64,000 nucleotides of DNA from Lachnospiraceae bacterium (GCA_014804445.1 JAAUZU010000005.1:67522-131521); one strand, 5' to 3'. Positions 1-9,640 are shown, counted from the stretch's first letter. Program-made: numbers and translations. Notes: a model not told the origin generated them from the sequence alone.

Positions 1-815
1 GCGATAAAAATGACGCCGGAGCCGTTGACGACAAACTGTACAATCATGCCGCCTATGGATATGACGGCGTTCTGAAATGCCATGGGAGACCCCAGCATAA
101 GCAGCTTAGCGGAGAGGCGGTCCTGCAGGCTGAAATCGGAACGGCAGAGGGAGAGTATCTCTATTTTGCGGATATGGTACAGGCAGAAGAGGCTGGAAAA
201 TAACTGGGCAATCAGGGTAGCCGCGGCAGCGCCGCCGATGCCAAGGCCAAAAACCAGCACAAACAGGAGATCTAATGCGATATTGACGATGGCGGCGGCA
301 ATCATGGCAAGCAGAGGCGTTCTGCTGTCTCCAAGGGAGCGCAGAATGGTCGCAAGCAGATTATAGGACATCACGATGGGGATGCCCAGATACATAATAC
401 GCAGATACAGCAGGGCATCGCCGATGATTTCAGGCGGCGTCTGTAAAAGAGACAATATGGGGTGCGCTATGATCTGGCCTGCGCATAAAAGCAGGACGGA
501 GGAAAAAAGGGACAGGGTGATGGAACAGCCCACGGTCTTGCGAAGCTCGTCATATTTGCCTGCACCGAATTGCTGCGCCATGAGGATGCCGAAGCCCTGC
601 GTAATTCCCTGAATGACGCCAAGCATCATCCAGTTCATCCAGTCAGCCGCACCGATGGCGGCGAGGGCATTTACGCCGAGCGCTTTTCCCACCACCATGG
701 TGTCCACAACGGTATAGAGCTGCTGAAAGACATTGCCAATCATCAGAGGCAGTGCGAAGGCAAGTATAAGGGAAGCCGGTTTCCCTTCTGTCATATTTTT
801 CATGCGTGCCGCCAT
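1..815 (-). CDS. MATE family multidrug efflux protein, 3' end beyond window
   Basis: The first 271 residues of a multidrug and toxin extrusion (MATE) antiporter, an inner-membrane pump exporting drugs in exchange for cations. The N-terminus reads MAARMKNMTEGKPASLILAF, then LPLMIGNVFQQLYTVVDTMV and a glycine-rich GITQGFGILMAQQFGAG stretch, all typical of the first MATE half. At least six hydrophobic segments are visible. The start at 815 follows AAAGGG at a good distance. The gene runs off the left edge, so its C-terminal half cannot be judged. Assignment to MATE is firm; the substrate is unknown. Confidence 0.9.
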   Translation of the reverse strand, partial: MAARMKNMTEGKPASLILAFALPLMIGNVFQQLYTVVDTMVVGKALGVNALAAIGAADWMNWMMLGVIQGITQGFGILMAQQFGAGKYDELRKTVGCSITLSLFSSVLLLCAGQIIAHPILSLLQTPPEIIGDALLYLRIMYLGIPIVMSYNLLATILRSLGDSRTPLLAMIAAAIVNIALDLLFVLVFGLGIGGAAAATLIAQLFSSLFCLYHIRKIEILSLCRSDFSLQDRLSAKLLMLGSPMAFQNAVISIGGMIVQFVVNGSGVIFI

Positions 816-909
816 ATCATAACCCTTTCTGTAAGCATTTCTAAAATGTAGTGTCCAATGAACATTTATCATATCATATCAGCAGATAGAAATCAAAAAT
901 TTTCGTTTA

Positions 910-938
910 TTGAAGGCATTGCGATATTGTGTTATACT
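910..938 (+). promoter_or_regulatory. sigma-A promoter of the DUF6033-like gene
   Basis: TTGAAG (910-915), a 17-bp spacer and TATACT (933-938). It gives a leader of about 155 bases before the gene at 1102. The leader contains a hairpin-like GGTTCGG...CCGAAAC segment. Confidence 0.65.
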
Positions 939-1101
939 AATCTTGGATATTTTTGTTTACAACACAAAAAGTCTGTTTCACACAATTTTGGTTCGGCCTG
1001 CAAAATGCAGAACCGAAACATGAAAGGGGAGTAGCGATAAGCTTGCCCTTAAAAGCTGTAAATGAAAAGGATTTCAAAGTTAAAATCAAGGAGGACAAAA
1101 A

Positions 1102-2259
1102 ATGGGAATTGATATTTACCAGAACTACAGTCAATTTTACAGAGGGACGGAATCACTGAAAAGCTATGGCTCTAATGGAACATCAAAAAAAGATACTTTG
1201 GTGAAATATGAATTTAACACCACGGATGAAAAGGGCAACAAGGTCATGGATAAGCTGTCCAAAGAAGAAACTTTCCGCACAATGAACGAAATATCTGCGC
1301 AGTATGGGGATAATGTGATTGTGGAATTTTCGGGAGATGCACTTACTATAATGGAACAGCACGGAAAAGGACTTCTGGGCGAACCGGCAGAAAGAGAGCC
1401 GATACCGGTGGAAACGCTGGAAGGACCCCGCGCGTTTACGGAAGAAGAATGGGAAGCAATTCAGGAAAAAAGAGCAAAGCTGGGAGATGACATGGTTGCC
1501 ATTATGCGAGATGTCGATCCGGATTCCTATGAAGAGTATCAAAAGATATCGAAGGAAGGAATGGCATCAGGCACAAGGGAAGGCATGGTGGCAGGATTCC
1601 GATATTTATTTAACTGGATGCAGAAAAGGGCGAATGAAAATCCGAGATGGGTGGATGAATATAAGGCAGCTCAAAAGACAGAGACCGATACAAAGGTAAA
1701 GAGCAGTGAGTCTAAATTATCTAAAAAGGCAGCAGATTTTTTGGCAAAGCTTAGAAAAAAGTATGGAGGTTTTGATTTTATCGTAGGAAATGCAGGGGAT
1801 AATTTACGTTCTCTTGTGAAAAACAGCAGCAAGGAGTTTTCTGTTATTTTTTCAACAGAAGAGCTTGAAAAAATGGCGGCGGACGAGAAATATGCGGAAG
1901 AGAAAATAAAGGCCATGGAAGGCGCTGTCAGGATGTCCCGGCAGATTAATGAGCAGTTCGGGTTTGAAAGCGCTTTTGACGGCAATGGTGTCAAAATGAC
2001 TAAGTTTGGCATTTCCTTCAATGCGGATGGCACAACGTCATTTTTTGCCGAGCTGGAAAAAAACAGCGCTGCCCAAAGGGAATATATTGAGAAGCATCAG
2101 GAAGAAAAACGCACCCAGAAGAAGGAAGAGGCAAAAAAGATAACCGTGCAGGCGGACAGCGAAGAAGAGCTCATGGAAAAAATCAGGAAAGCGAGCCGAA
2201 ATACAATATATGCGGAAAATGAGCCGGAGACCGGTAGGAGATTTGATTTCAGTATTTGA
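1102..2259 (+). CDS. DUF6033-like protein of unknown function
   Basis: A soluble, highly charged 385-aa protein with no signal peptide or membrane segment. It resembles the DUF6033 family, common in Lachnospiraceae, mainly through the central stretch around residues 200-280 (SKLSKKAADFLAKLRKKYGG, then FIVGNAGDNLRSLVKNSS). The C-terminal third is rich in Lys/Glu and probably coiled coil. The start follows AAGGAGG at ideal spacing. It has its own promoter and a terminator directly after the stop, so it is a single-gene unit. The family has no established function that I know of. Confidence 0.75.
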   Translation: MGIDIYQNYSQFYRGTESLKSYGSNGTSKKDTLVKYEFNTTDEKGNKVMDKLSKEETFRTMNEISAQYGDNVIVEFSGDALTIMEQHGKGLLGEPAEREPIPVETLEGPRAFTEEEWEAIQEKRAKLGDDMVAIMRDVDPDSYEEYQKISKEGMASGTREGMVAGFRYLFNWMQKRANENPRWVDEYKAAQKTETDTKVKSSESKLSKKAADFLAKLRKKYGGFDFIVGNAGDNLRSLVKNSSKEFSVIFSTEELEKMAADEKYAEEKIKAMEGAVRMSRQINEQFGFESAFDGNGVKMTKFGISFNADGTTSFFAELEKNSAAQREYIEKHQEEKRTQKKEEAKKITVQADSEEELMEKIRKASRNTIYAENEPETGRRFDFSI

Positions 2260-2267
2260 CGAAAGTC

Positions 2268-2297
2268 CGAATGGCGGGGAGATTCTCCGCCATTTTT
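2268..2297 (+). terminator. Rho-independent terminator after the DUF6033-like gene
   Basis: Inverted repeat ATGGCGGGGA / TCTCCGCCAT followed directly by TTTTT, just after the stop at 2259. Confidence 0.8.
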
Positions 2298-2342
2298 ATC
2301 ATGAAAATCAGTGTAAAATACGATTTGTGCGGAGGCGTTAAA

Positions 2343-2819
2343 ATGAGCATCAGAAGAAAAATCATTGACTATTCACGGGGAGACAATCTGGGTCATTTCT
2401 GGCGGTTGTATCAGCGCCAGAGAAAGGCAAAAAACGGCATTTTCAGAGATATTCTGACCTTCCGGATGAGCAGATGCGCCCATAAGCACGGGGGATATAT
2501 CGGACCCGAAGCTGAGTTTAAGGATGTGCCGAAACTGCCTCATGGGCTTCATGGGATTTTTGTTTCCCGATATGCCACAATAGGGGAAAACTGTTGGATT
2601 TACCAGAATGTAACGATTGGAGAGGTAAACAGGAAAGCGCCGGTCATCGGGGATAACTGCCTGATTGGAGCCGGTGCGATTATCATCGGCGATATCAAGA
2701 TTGGCAACAATGTAAAAATCGGTGCCGGAACGGTGGTCAATACGGATATTCCGGATAACTGTACGGTGGTGTCCCAGGCGATTCGTGTGATAGAAAAAGG
2801 GGAACAGAGTGTTAATTAA
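2343..2819 (+). CDS. Serine O-acetyltransferase-like hexapeptide transferase
   Basis: A 158-aa acyltransferase with a left-handed beta-helix. Hexapeptide repeats run from about residue 70 to 145 (IGENCWIYQNVTIG, VIGDNCLIGAGAIIIG, IGNNVKIGAGTVV). The layout resembles short serine acetyltransferases (CysE-like) found in cysteine synthesis and in surface polysaccharide clusters. The catalytic His expected after the first coil is not obvious, so the acceptor is uncertain. The start at 2343 follows GGAGG. The stop overlaps the GTG start of the next (broken) permease, so the two were probably co-translated. Confidence 0.7.
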   Translation: MSIRRKIIDYSRGDNLGHFWRLYQRQRKAKNGIFRDILTFRMSRCAHKHGGYIGPEAEFKDVPKLPHGLHGIFVSRYATIGENCWIYQNVTIGEVNRKAPVIGDNCLIGAGAIIIGDIKIGNNVKIGAGTVVNTDIPDNCTVVSQAIRVIEKGEQSVN

Positions 2820-3564
2820 ATTTTTAGTATGTTTTGCAGCGGGTATAGGTGCAGGGCTGGGCATCGGATTTGCGGGCATGAGCGCTGCTGCCGTTATCAG
2901 CCCCATGCTGAACTTTTTTAGGCTTTGAGGCGCATGGGCTGTCGGCAAGTGATGTGCTGGTAAGCGCCATAAGTGCGTACACCTATGGAAAAAATAAGAA
3001 TCTGGATGTCCGCAACGGTCTGGTGATGATGGCTGCGGTGCTGGGATTTACAATGGTGGAAGTTTTGTGGCAAGCCGGGTTCCGAATACTACGATGGGCA
3101 GTTTTTCCGTATTTATGACGTTGCTTTTAGGTATTAAATTTATTGTGAAGCCCGTTATGACGACAAAGGAATCCATGGGTGCAGTCAGTGCGAAAAAGTG
3201 GATTGTACAATCTATTATCAGTGGAATGATGGTTGGATTTATCTGTGGTTTTGTCGGAGCAGGGGGCGGCATGATGATGCTGTTGATTCTGACAAGTGTT
3301 TTGGGCTATGAATTGAAAACGGCGGTTGGAACCAGCGTATTTATTATGGCATTTACCGCCCTAACAGGCGCTGTCAGCCATTTTGCCATAGGCGGTATGC
3401 CGGATTTGTGGTGCCTTGCCTTCTGTGTGGCATCCACCCTGCTGTGGGCAAGAATTGCAGCAAAGTTTGCCAACAAAGCCAGCGCAATTACCCTGAACCG
3501 GGCAACAGGCGTTGTGCTGGCGGTTTTAGGGGCTGCAATCCTTGTGGTAAATTATGTGAAGTAG
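2809..3564 (+). pseudogene. TauE/SafE (TSUP) family permease, two frameshifts
   Basis: A membrane permease of the TauE/SafE family, which moves sulfite, sulfonates or other small anions. The GTG start overlaps the upstream gene. The first frame encodes the typical glycine-rich entry (GIGAGLGIGFAGMSAAAVIS) and stops at 2926. A second frame continues with GFEAHGLSASDVLVSAISAY to about 3057. The third carries VASRVPNTTMGSF and the second family repeat (ISGMMVGFICGFVGAGGGMM) to the natural C-terminus NYVK. All parts are present, so two single-base shifts inactivate it, unless they are sequencing errors. Pairing with a serine acetyltransferase-like gene would suit sulfur metabolism. Confidence 0.75.
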
Positions 3565-3590
3565 CAGGTTGCGGGGAACCATGCGTTTTA

Positions 3591-4054
3591 GGCGGTTTGA
3601 CTTTTGGTGTCGATGCTGACGGTAATCCCGGATATATCAAGGCAGGTGCGAATACAGTGCCCCCTTTAAGGATATAGAATCTATTATGTCTGACATTGAA
3701 TTTACTGCTCAAAACGTACATAATTCGATATGGAATAGTAATAGTCAAGCAAATATTGTTGCTAGTTATAAAGTCCCAGACGATAGTGTACTTAAGATTA
3801 TTTGTACTGGTACATATTATCGTTTGGCTAACATAGGTAGTTCAAACAGTAATTTTCAGTGGCACACAGTTACAATCAATAACAATCGAGTATTTACTAC
3901 GGAAGAAGGTACTGCTGTTTTAATTACTATATTAACACTCGACGTTAAAAAAGATGATATAGTATCATATAACTATTATATAAGATATACCAGTGGAGAT
4001 GCTATTTATGCTAGTATAATATGCGGTTTAGCAACTTTGTTTTTCCAAAAATAG
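3591..4054 (+). pseudogene. Silent inverted fibre-tip cassette 1 (beside fibre C)
   Basis: A promoterless 3' portion of a tail fibre gene with no N-terminal part, on the strand opposite fibre C. It opens with a diverged hinge (GGLTFGVDADGNPGYIKAGA). A one-base loss in the CCCC run near 3659 then shifts the frame. The shifted frame continues as a tip of about 120 residues ending LATLFFQK at 4054. Cassette and fibre C end tail-to-tail, 49 bp apart, with hinges in inverted orientation. The tip is AT-rich and unlike the other tips. It could be a silent spare tip or a dead remnant. Confidence 0.65.
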
Positions 4055-4102
4055 AGTTTGTGTTCTGCGACGCGGCACGGACTACAAAATTAGACATTTA
4101 TG

Positions 4103-5479
4103 CTATACAATTGAGTATACACTAACACTCGTATAAGGTCCAGAACTAGTCCCAGCCCTATGAGTTACAGTTCTTGTTGTCGGATTTACAATTACTGTAT
4201 ATGTGATTTCGTCACCCCAAGTTTGTTTAAAAAACATATTATATGATGTGGTAGTAGTTAAAGTTGACAAATCAATAAACCACCCCGTTCCTGTTGTATT
4301 ATTCCAGCCAGCTGGTTTTATAAATATAGCCACCGCAGTTTCGTCGTATATCATGGATGTATTGGGTACGCCATTTTGAATGGGGTCGGATATTGCTGTT
4401 GATTGAATTTTTTTTAAACTACTTCCGCTTTTAAAAGGGGTTACTGTATCTGCACCTGCCTTTATGTAGCCGTAATTACCATCATCATCCACGCCAAAGG
4501 TAATGCCGCCCAAACTATCAGCCAAATTACCATTTAGCTCGGAGTATGCGTCCGCAAGTGCCTTCTGGCTTGCACCCATTCCATTTGCAGCGTCTCCGTC
4601 TGTCACAGCATTTTGGTAGGTATCTGACAGTTTGACATGTCCGAATGTATCGGCCGTTGCTTTTGCCGCAACATGGCTGATTAAAGTCGATATTGCCTTG
4701 GAGATTTTCCCCATAATAGTGCCCGTCTTTTCACCTGAGTTTATATTGGACAGGTCGGAGGTTTCCGTAAATGTAACGGTGGTGTTGCCGGTATCCTCGT
4801 TATTTCCCATTTTGCTGTTCCAGCTTGCACGTTCAGAGGCAGTAATGTGTATGGTGTCATTTCCGGTATGGGAATCCAATTCCGCCTGACTTGCTTTCGA
4901 GCCGATGGCAGCGTCAAGGGCATCGCTGATGCCGCCGTCTTCCTGTAAGGCCTGCGCAATTTCTCCCAGTGTGTCAAGGGTGGAAGGGGCGCCGTCAATC
5001 AGTTCAGCAATTTTTGCATCGGTGTAAGCGTTGGAGTTGGCATAGGCGGTATCGATGGCATTCTGCTGTAAGGTAGAAACAGGCTTTGCGATATCAGATG
5101 TATTGTCCACGTCGGAAAGTCCGACTTGTGATTTTGTTACAGTGTGCGGGTTGCCGGTATCGGACAGGTGCGAGGAAAGGTTATCGGACAGAGCCTGTCC
5201 GAGTGCACCGTCGTAAACCGTGTTTTCCGTGGAGCCAAAAGGCAGATTGGCAGAAGGGATTTTTCTGCTGCTGTCCAGGGGCGCGACGCCGTTTTCGGAA
5301 TCGACAGCGGACTGCTTTACAAAATGCTCCGCGATTTCTTCATGTTCTTTTATGTAGTTTATCAGGCTGCCCAATGAAATTTTCTGTGTTGTGGTATCAT
5401 TTTCAATGATAAAAATATTGTTGTCCTTTACTAGGGTGGTTTCGGGCAGTTCATTTATTTTGATTTTTCCGTTAGCCAT
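4103..5479 (-). CDS. Long tail fibre C (receptor-binding protein)
   Basis: A 458-aa fibre of the phage-tail-like element. The N-terminal 80 residues (MANGKIKINELPE...) are presumed to attach it to the particle. Then come collagen-free fibre repeats of the phage tail-collar kind (HTVTKSQVGLSDVDNTSDIA) and a conserved shaft to about residue 320. The hinge TFGVDDDGNYGYIKAGADTV follows, then a tip of about 105 residues unlike fibres A and B. The start follows AAAGGAGG. It is the only intact gene of the third, decayed tail module: a tape-measure scrap lies upstream and inverted tip cassette 1 downstream. The tip presumably binds the target cell surface. Confidence 0.85.
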   Translation of the reverse strand: MANGKIKINELPETTLVKDNNIFIIENDTTTQKISLGSLINYIKEHEEIAEHFVKQSAVDSENGVAPLDSSRKIPSANLPFGSTENTVYDGALGQALSDNLSSHLSDTGNPHTVTKSQVGLSDVDNTSDIAKPVSTLQQNAIDTAYANSNAYTDAKIAELIDGAPSTLDTLGEIAQALQEDGGISDALDAAIGSKASQAELDSHTGNDTIHITASERASWNSKMGNNEDTGNTTVTFTETSDLSNINSGEKTGTIMGKISKAISTLISHVAAKATADTFGHVKLSDTYQNAVTDGDAANGMGASQKALADAYSELNGNLADSLGGITFGVDDDGNYGYIKAGADTVTPFKSGSSLKKIQSTAISDPIQNGVPNTSMIYDETAVAIFIKPAGWNNTTGTGWFIDLSTLTTTTSYNMFFKQTWGDEITYTVIVNPTTRTVTHRAGTSSGPYTSVSVYSIV

Positions 5480-5566
5480 TTACAATATCCTCCTTTGTGA
5501 TTTGAGATTAATATTATTTTGGATAGTTTATAGCGTTTTCTATAGATGTGTATGACCTCTTTGTAA

Positions 5567-5813
5567 TCATGGTGACCATGAAGATGAGGGGGCAGCATCA
5601 CTCTTTTGGTTTATACTCTGTGAACACTTCCATGTCCGGTACATGTCGTATTCATTTCCCGGCATTGTATTCGAAATATTCAGATATAATTTTTCTCGTA
5701 CATTTTTCATGCCGTCTAAGTCCTGCAAGGACTTTGTGTTTGGATTCACCTGAAGTTCCAAAGATTTTATCTGTTTCTTTATTTTATTAATGGATTTGCT
5801 AATGTTTATGAAT
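5567..5813 (-). pseudogene. Tape-measure N-terminal remnant (module 3)
   Basis: The minus strand encodes KSLELQVNPNTKSLQDLDGM followed by decayed sequence. It matches the N-terminus of the tape measure at 23498-23992 (LELQVKPDAKSLQSLDGMKK). Reading frames break after about 60 residues. It marks the start of the third copy of the tail module, of which only fibre C survives. Confidence 0.7.
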
Positions 5814-5854
5814 TGATTTTTTCTTTATTATTAAATTCCTCGCAGAACATATTT

Positions 5855-6487
5855 TTAGCTTGGAACATATACTGCCAAATTCAGCGTAAATTTAACATGG
5901 TCGGGTGCTGTTGATTCACTCTTAATAGTTACGATCACGCGGTTTGCTTTATGACCATAACCGTCAACTCCGTCTTCAAGTTTTACGGAATATATTCCGG
6001 CATATCCTGAAGCGAGAACATTTATAGTTGTTCCTATTATCATTTGTCCAGGGACGCCGGATAGCAATAAAGATGACCATGGGGAAGTATAAGAAGAATA
6101 TTGTGTTTCATGACCATTACCTTTCCCTGATACACCTAAGTCATAGGAAATAGTACCCCACTTAATATTTTCGGTAGTTAAAGTTTCCCAGTCATTTTTT
6201 TTAAAAGGGGTAACTGTATCCGCACCTGCCTTTATGTATCCATATCTGCCTGCGGCATCGACACCAAAGGTCATGCCGCCAAGACTTGTCTTTAATTCAT
6301 TATACACATCTGTGATGTCATTCTGTGTGCTTTCTACATCGCTTACGACAGTATCCATGGATTCCTGTAAGGTACTGCCATCAGTCATCTCTACAGAATC
6401 GGATTTTGTCCATTCGGAGCAGAGCTTGTAGCCTCCTCCTGTGCGAAGGTATTTTTTGAATCTTTTATATCCTGATAAAACGCTCAT
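5855..6487 (-). CDS. Short tail fibre 2' (second copy)
   Basis: A 210-aa protein starting MSVLSGYKRFKKYL after GAGAGGA. It has a short N-terminal domain (SEWTKSDSVEMTDGSTLQES), a predicted helical linker, and the hinge GMTFGVDAAGRYGYIKAGAD. A unique tip of about 120 residues ends LNLAVYVPS. The first 90 residues are nearly identical to fibre 2 at 10284-11006, and the tips differ completely. It carries four extra residues (DVYN region) in the linker. It is the last intact gene of decayed module 2. The shared hinge suggests its tip exchanges by the same route as the long fibres. Confidence 0.8.
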   Translation of the reverse strand: MSVLSGYKRFKKYLRTGGGYKLCSEWTKSDSVEMTDGSTLQESMDTVVSDVESTQNDITDVYNELKTSLGGMTFGVDAAGRYGYIKAGADTVTPFKKNDWETLTTENIKWGTISYDLGVSGKGNGHETQYSSYTSPWSSLLLSGVPGQMIIGTTINVLASGYAGIYSVKLEDGVDGYGHKANRVIVTIKSESTAPDHVKFTLNLAVYVPS

Positions 6488-6790
6488 TATAATTATCCTC
6501 TCTTTCCATAGTATTGTTTTCGGCTGGCTGCAGTCAGAAGGTTCTCCCTTCCATTTCCTCATCAGTTGGTTCAGTGAAAGAGTAGTATTCGTTGGGGCAG
6601 CCGTTTTGTTTAACAGATAAATTTGTATTTCCCTAAGCTTGTTCTGTAGGGTGTTGAATATTGCAGCACGGAATCCTTTCTGGCGGCTGGTATTGTCTAG
6701 TAGTGAAGCGGCTTCTGAAAATCTGTTCCGTGCGATTAAATTTTTATGCTGTTCCACAGTATTTACGTCATGGACATCCATATCGCTGTA
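6488..6790 (-). pseudogene. Broken copy of the 110-aa tail protein (module 2)
   Basis: Closely related to the intact gene at 11008-11340: it encodes MDVHDVNTVEQHKNLIARNR and LLNKTAAPTN. The start region is lost and a frameshift follows TAAPTN. The shifted frame reads into the short fibre. Its order, just upstream of the short fibre, repeats that of module 1. Confidence 0.75.
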
Positions 6791-6847
6791 CAGAACAAAG
6801 GAAAGGTCTTTTTGATTTATGGGTTCTTCTAATATTCCTGATTGATA

Positions 6848-7045
6848 AGGTAAGGTTCGAGGGCGGTCCGGTTAGCTTTAAATAGTGTGCCTGCCAATTT
6901 GATGCTGCTCTGTTTCATATACGTGCTGTATTGATTCCCAGATTGATGACGGTATCGTCTACATCTCTTCGTGTGCCGACAGCAATATACTCATTTGGGT
7001 AATTGCTGCCGACAGTTCTCTGATAGTTCGCAGTGCCTCCCATTT
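6848..7045 (-). pseudogene. Broken copy of the 108-aa tail protein (module 2)
   Basis: The nucleotide sequence follows the intact gene at 11349-11675 almost base for base (GATGACGGTATCGTCTACAT, CTCTTCGTGTGCCGACAGCA), with small deletions that destroy the frame and the C-terminus. Confidence 0.75.
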
Positions 7046-7089
7046 TGCCTCATGCGGCATAGTTGTTTTAGTGATAATGTTTCTGATGT

Positions 7090-7590
7090 AATACAATTAT
7101 TTAGAATGTCCTGCTCAGACATATCAGTGCGTTCGCTTGCCAGTATACGTACCGTCTCATTGCCTGTGCTCACCCAAAGTATCAAGAATGGAAGGGCTCT
7201 GTTAATTAGTTCAGCAATTTTGGCATTGGTATAAGCGTTGAAACCGGCATAGGCGGTTCTATGGTTTTTTACTGTAAGGAAGGCACAGATTTTGAAGTAT
7301 CGGCTGTATTGTCTACATCGGAAAGTCCAATTTGCGCTTTTGCTACAGTATGAGGATTGTTTGTATCAGACAAATGAGAGGAAAGATTGTCAGACAGTTT
7401 TTTCCAAGGGCACCATCATAAACGGTATTTTCAGTGGTGCTGAATGTCAGGTTACTGTGAGGAACTTTTTAACTGCTGTCTAAGGGCGCGACGCCATTTG
7501 CAGAATTGAGAGCAGATTCTTTAACAAAGTAATCGGCAATTTCCGCATGTTTTTTGATATAATTTATCAGACTGCCCTGTGTTTTTTTGT
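7090..7590 (-). pseudogene. Decayed long-fibre N-terminal half (fourth copy)
   Basis: The minus strand matches fibres A-C in order but in several frames. Visible pieces include the aligned equivalents of LINYIKEH, SAVDSENGVAPLDS, ENTVYDGALG, SQVGLSDVDNT and DAKIAELIDGAPS. A scrap resembling HTGNETVRILASERT is joined on at its left end. The start codon is lost. Its 5' end lies immediately beside the plus-strand tip cassette 2, so the hinge and tip are now divergent from the shaft instead of downstream of it. That is the product expected of an inversion or a broken rearrangement. Confidence 0.7.
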
Positions 7591-7592
7591 GT

Positions 7593-7991
7593 TAGAACTA
7601 TTCGCCAAACAGTAATTTAGCTGATAGTTTGGGCGGCATTACCTTTGGCGTAGATGATGATGGTAATTACGGCTACATAAAGGCAGGTGCTGATACAGTA
7701 ACCCCTTTTAGTAGCCAAAATGCATATATATATGATTTAACATTAGGTATTGCACAAATATCAACACAAAAACTAGATATTATACCCTCGGAATTATATG
7801 TTGCTATCGCATACAACGATAAACCGAATGATTTTTTGCAGATACTTAAATCCAAATACATGTTGATAAAAAAGCATGGTGCTTTTGCCCCTAGTGTTGT
7901 TGTAAGTTATGATAGTACTACAAACAGTGTTGAAGTTAACCAAATGTATGGCTATGGTGGTTTTTCATGTACAATTATTGCGATTAAATAA
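7593..7991 (+). pseudogene. Silent inverted fibre-tip cassette 2 (beside fibre B)
   Basis: An open hinge and tip on the strand opposite fibre B: GGITFGVDDDGNYGYIKAGA, then a tip of about 95 residues ending CTIIAIK at 7991. It has no shaft, no ribosome site and no promoter. The frame is intact through the tip, so one recombination could restore a working fibre. Over about 98 bp its hinge differs from that of fibre C by about three bases, but it is clearly less like that of adjacent fibre B. It ends 30 bp from the stop of fibre B, tail-to-tail. Confidence 0.75.
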
Positions 7992-8021
7992 ATTTACACG
8001 CCGTATATGCTGTTGGATGGT

Positions 8022-9377
8022 CTATTGCAACTGTTTCTCCTTTATAGTTACACTATAACTTGTTATAGTATTAGGTTTATTGTTATAATATGATACTAAA
8101 TAGATTCTTTCTCCTTTGGCAACGTTTCCACTCCAACTAACATTATTTACATAACCTCCTGCCACACGTGTATTATTTAATATAACACCACATCCTTGTG
8201 ACGCATCTGTACAAGTAGCACTTATACTTATAAATAAATCTTCACTAGGAATTCCTTGGTAAACCGTCACATTACGATAACTACTAGAGTCATTATTGAA
8301 AAATTGTGATATACCAACACTTTTACTCTTAAAAGGGGTCACTGTATCTGCACCCGCCTTTATGTATCCATAGTTACCATCAGCGTCAACGCCAAAGGTG
8401 ATGCCCCCTAAACTATCAGTCAAATTGCCATTTAGCTCGAAGTATGCGTCCACAAGTGCCTTCTGGCTTGCACCCATTCCGTTTGCAGCATCTCCGTCTG
8501 CTACGGCATTTTGGTAGGTATCTGACAGTTTCACATGTCCAAATGTATCTGTCGTTGCTTTTGATAATATGTGGCTGATTAGGGTTGATATTGCTTTGGA
8601 GATTTTCCCCATTATGGAGCCCGTCTTTTCGCCTGAGTTTATATTGGACAGGTCAGCGGCTTCTGAAAATGTGACGGTGGTGTTGCCGGCGTCTTCGGTA
8701 TTCCCCATTTTACTGTTCCAGCTAGCGCGCTCGGAGGCGGTAATGTGTATGGTGTCGTTTCCGGTATGGGAATCCAGTTCCGTCTGGCTTGCTTTCGAGC
8801 CGATGGCAGCGTCAAGGGCATCGCTGATGCCGCCGCCTTCCTGTAAGGCCTGCGCAATTTCTCCCAGAGTGTCAAGGGTGGAAGGAGCGCCGTCAATCAG
8901 TTCGGCAATTTTTGCATCCGTGTAGGCATTGGAGCTGGCATAGGCGGTATCGATGGCATTCTGCTGTAAGGTAGAAACAGGCTTTGCGATATCAGCTGTA
9001 TTGTCCACGTCGGAAAGGCCGACTTGTGATTTTGTTACAGCATGCGGGTTGCCGGTATTGGACAGGTGTGAGGAAAGGTTATCAGACAGAGCCTGTCCAA
9101 GCGCGCCGTCGTAAACCGTATTTTCAGTGGAGCCAAAAGGCAGATTGGAAGAAGGGATTTTTCTGCTGCTGTCCAGGGGCGCGACGCCGTTTGCAGAATC
9201 GACAGCGGACTGTTTTACAAAATGCTCCGCGATTTCTTCATGTTCTTTTATGTAGTTTATCAGGCTGCCCAGTGAAATTTTCTGTGTCGTGCTATCATCT
9301 TCAATGATAAAAATATCGTTGTCCCTTACAAGGGCGGTTTCAGGCAGTTCATTTATTTTGATTTTTCCGTTAGCCAT
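8022..9377 (-). CDS. Long tail fibre B (receptor-binding protein)
   Basis: A 451-aa fibre, nearly identical to fibres A and C through the N-terminal attachment domain and shaft (residues 1 to about 345). The hinge variant is TFGVDADGNYGYIKAGADTV. The tip of about 100 residues (KSKSVGISQFFNNDSSSYRN to SVTIKEKQLQ) is unrelated to the other tips. The start follows AAAGGAGG. It is the intact fibre of tail module 2, preceded by remnants of the 91-aa protein and the tape measure. Preservation among pseudogenes suggests selection for, or recent exchange of, fibre genes. Confidence 0.85.
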   Translation of the reverse strand: MANGKIKINELPETALVRDNDIFIIEDDSTTQKISLGSLINYIKEHEEIAEHFVKQSAVDSANGVAPLDSSRKIPSSNLPFGSTENTVYDGALGQALSDNLSSHLSNTGNPHAVTKSQVGLSDVDNTADIAKPVSTLQQNAIDTAYASSNAYTDAKIAELIDGAPSTLDTLGEIAQALQEGGGISDALDAAIGSKASQTELDSHTGNDTIHITASERASWNSKMGNTEDAGNTTVTFSEAADLSNINSGEKTGSIMGKISKAISTLISHILSKATTDTFGHVKLSDTYQNAVADGDAANGMGASQKALVDAYFELNGNLTDSLGGITFGVDADGNYGYIKAGADTVTPFKSKSVGISQFFNNDSSSYRNVTVYQGIPSEDLFISISATCTDASQGCGVILNNTRVAGGYVNNVSWSGNVAKGERIYLVSYYNNKPNTITSYSVTIKEKQLQ

Positions 9378-9389
9378 TAATAATATCCT

Positions 9390-9640
9390 CCTTTATGATT
9401 TTAAATTTCCCCTGATGGCGCTGATATACATATCCTTCAGGTTTTGTTTCCGCAGGGCATGGTAACCCATACGCTCTGTGTGACTTTCAGCGGTATACCT
9501 AGTCCGTTTGGGACGGTATACAACTGTCCTTCCTGCACAATCTGATAAGTGCCGTCGTTGTTTACAACGTAAATCACGGTGGGGAAGGTTTTGTCGTAGT
9601 AGATTGTATTTAATTTATCTGATAAAAGTTTTTCGATAGT
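9390..9640 (-). pseudogene. Broken copy of the 91-aa tail protein (module 2)
   Basis: It aligns with the intact gene at 18010-18285 along most of its length, including the pieces encoding IYYDKTFPTVI, DGTYQIV, GQLYTVPNGLG and QSVWVTMPCG. Small deletions break the frame and the N-terminus. Confidence 0.75.

Noticed and set aside
1023-1035. AAAGGGGAGTAGC, which resembles the start of the yybP-ykoY manganese riboswitch
   Set aside because: Only this short string matches. The rest of the leader is too short and lacks the second conserved arm, and the gene downstream is not a metal transporter.
5855-6781. A single 308-residue protein joining the 110-aa protein and the short fibre
   Set aside because: Comparison with 10284-11340 shows two separate genes there. 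The joined frame results from a frameshift in the upstream gene, and the fibre has its own start at 6487.
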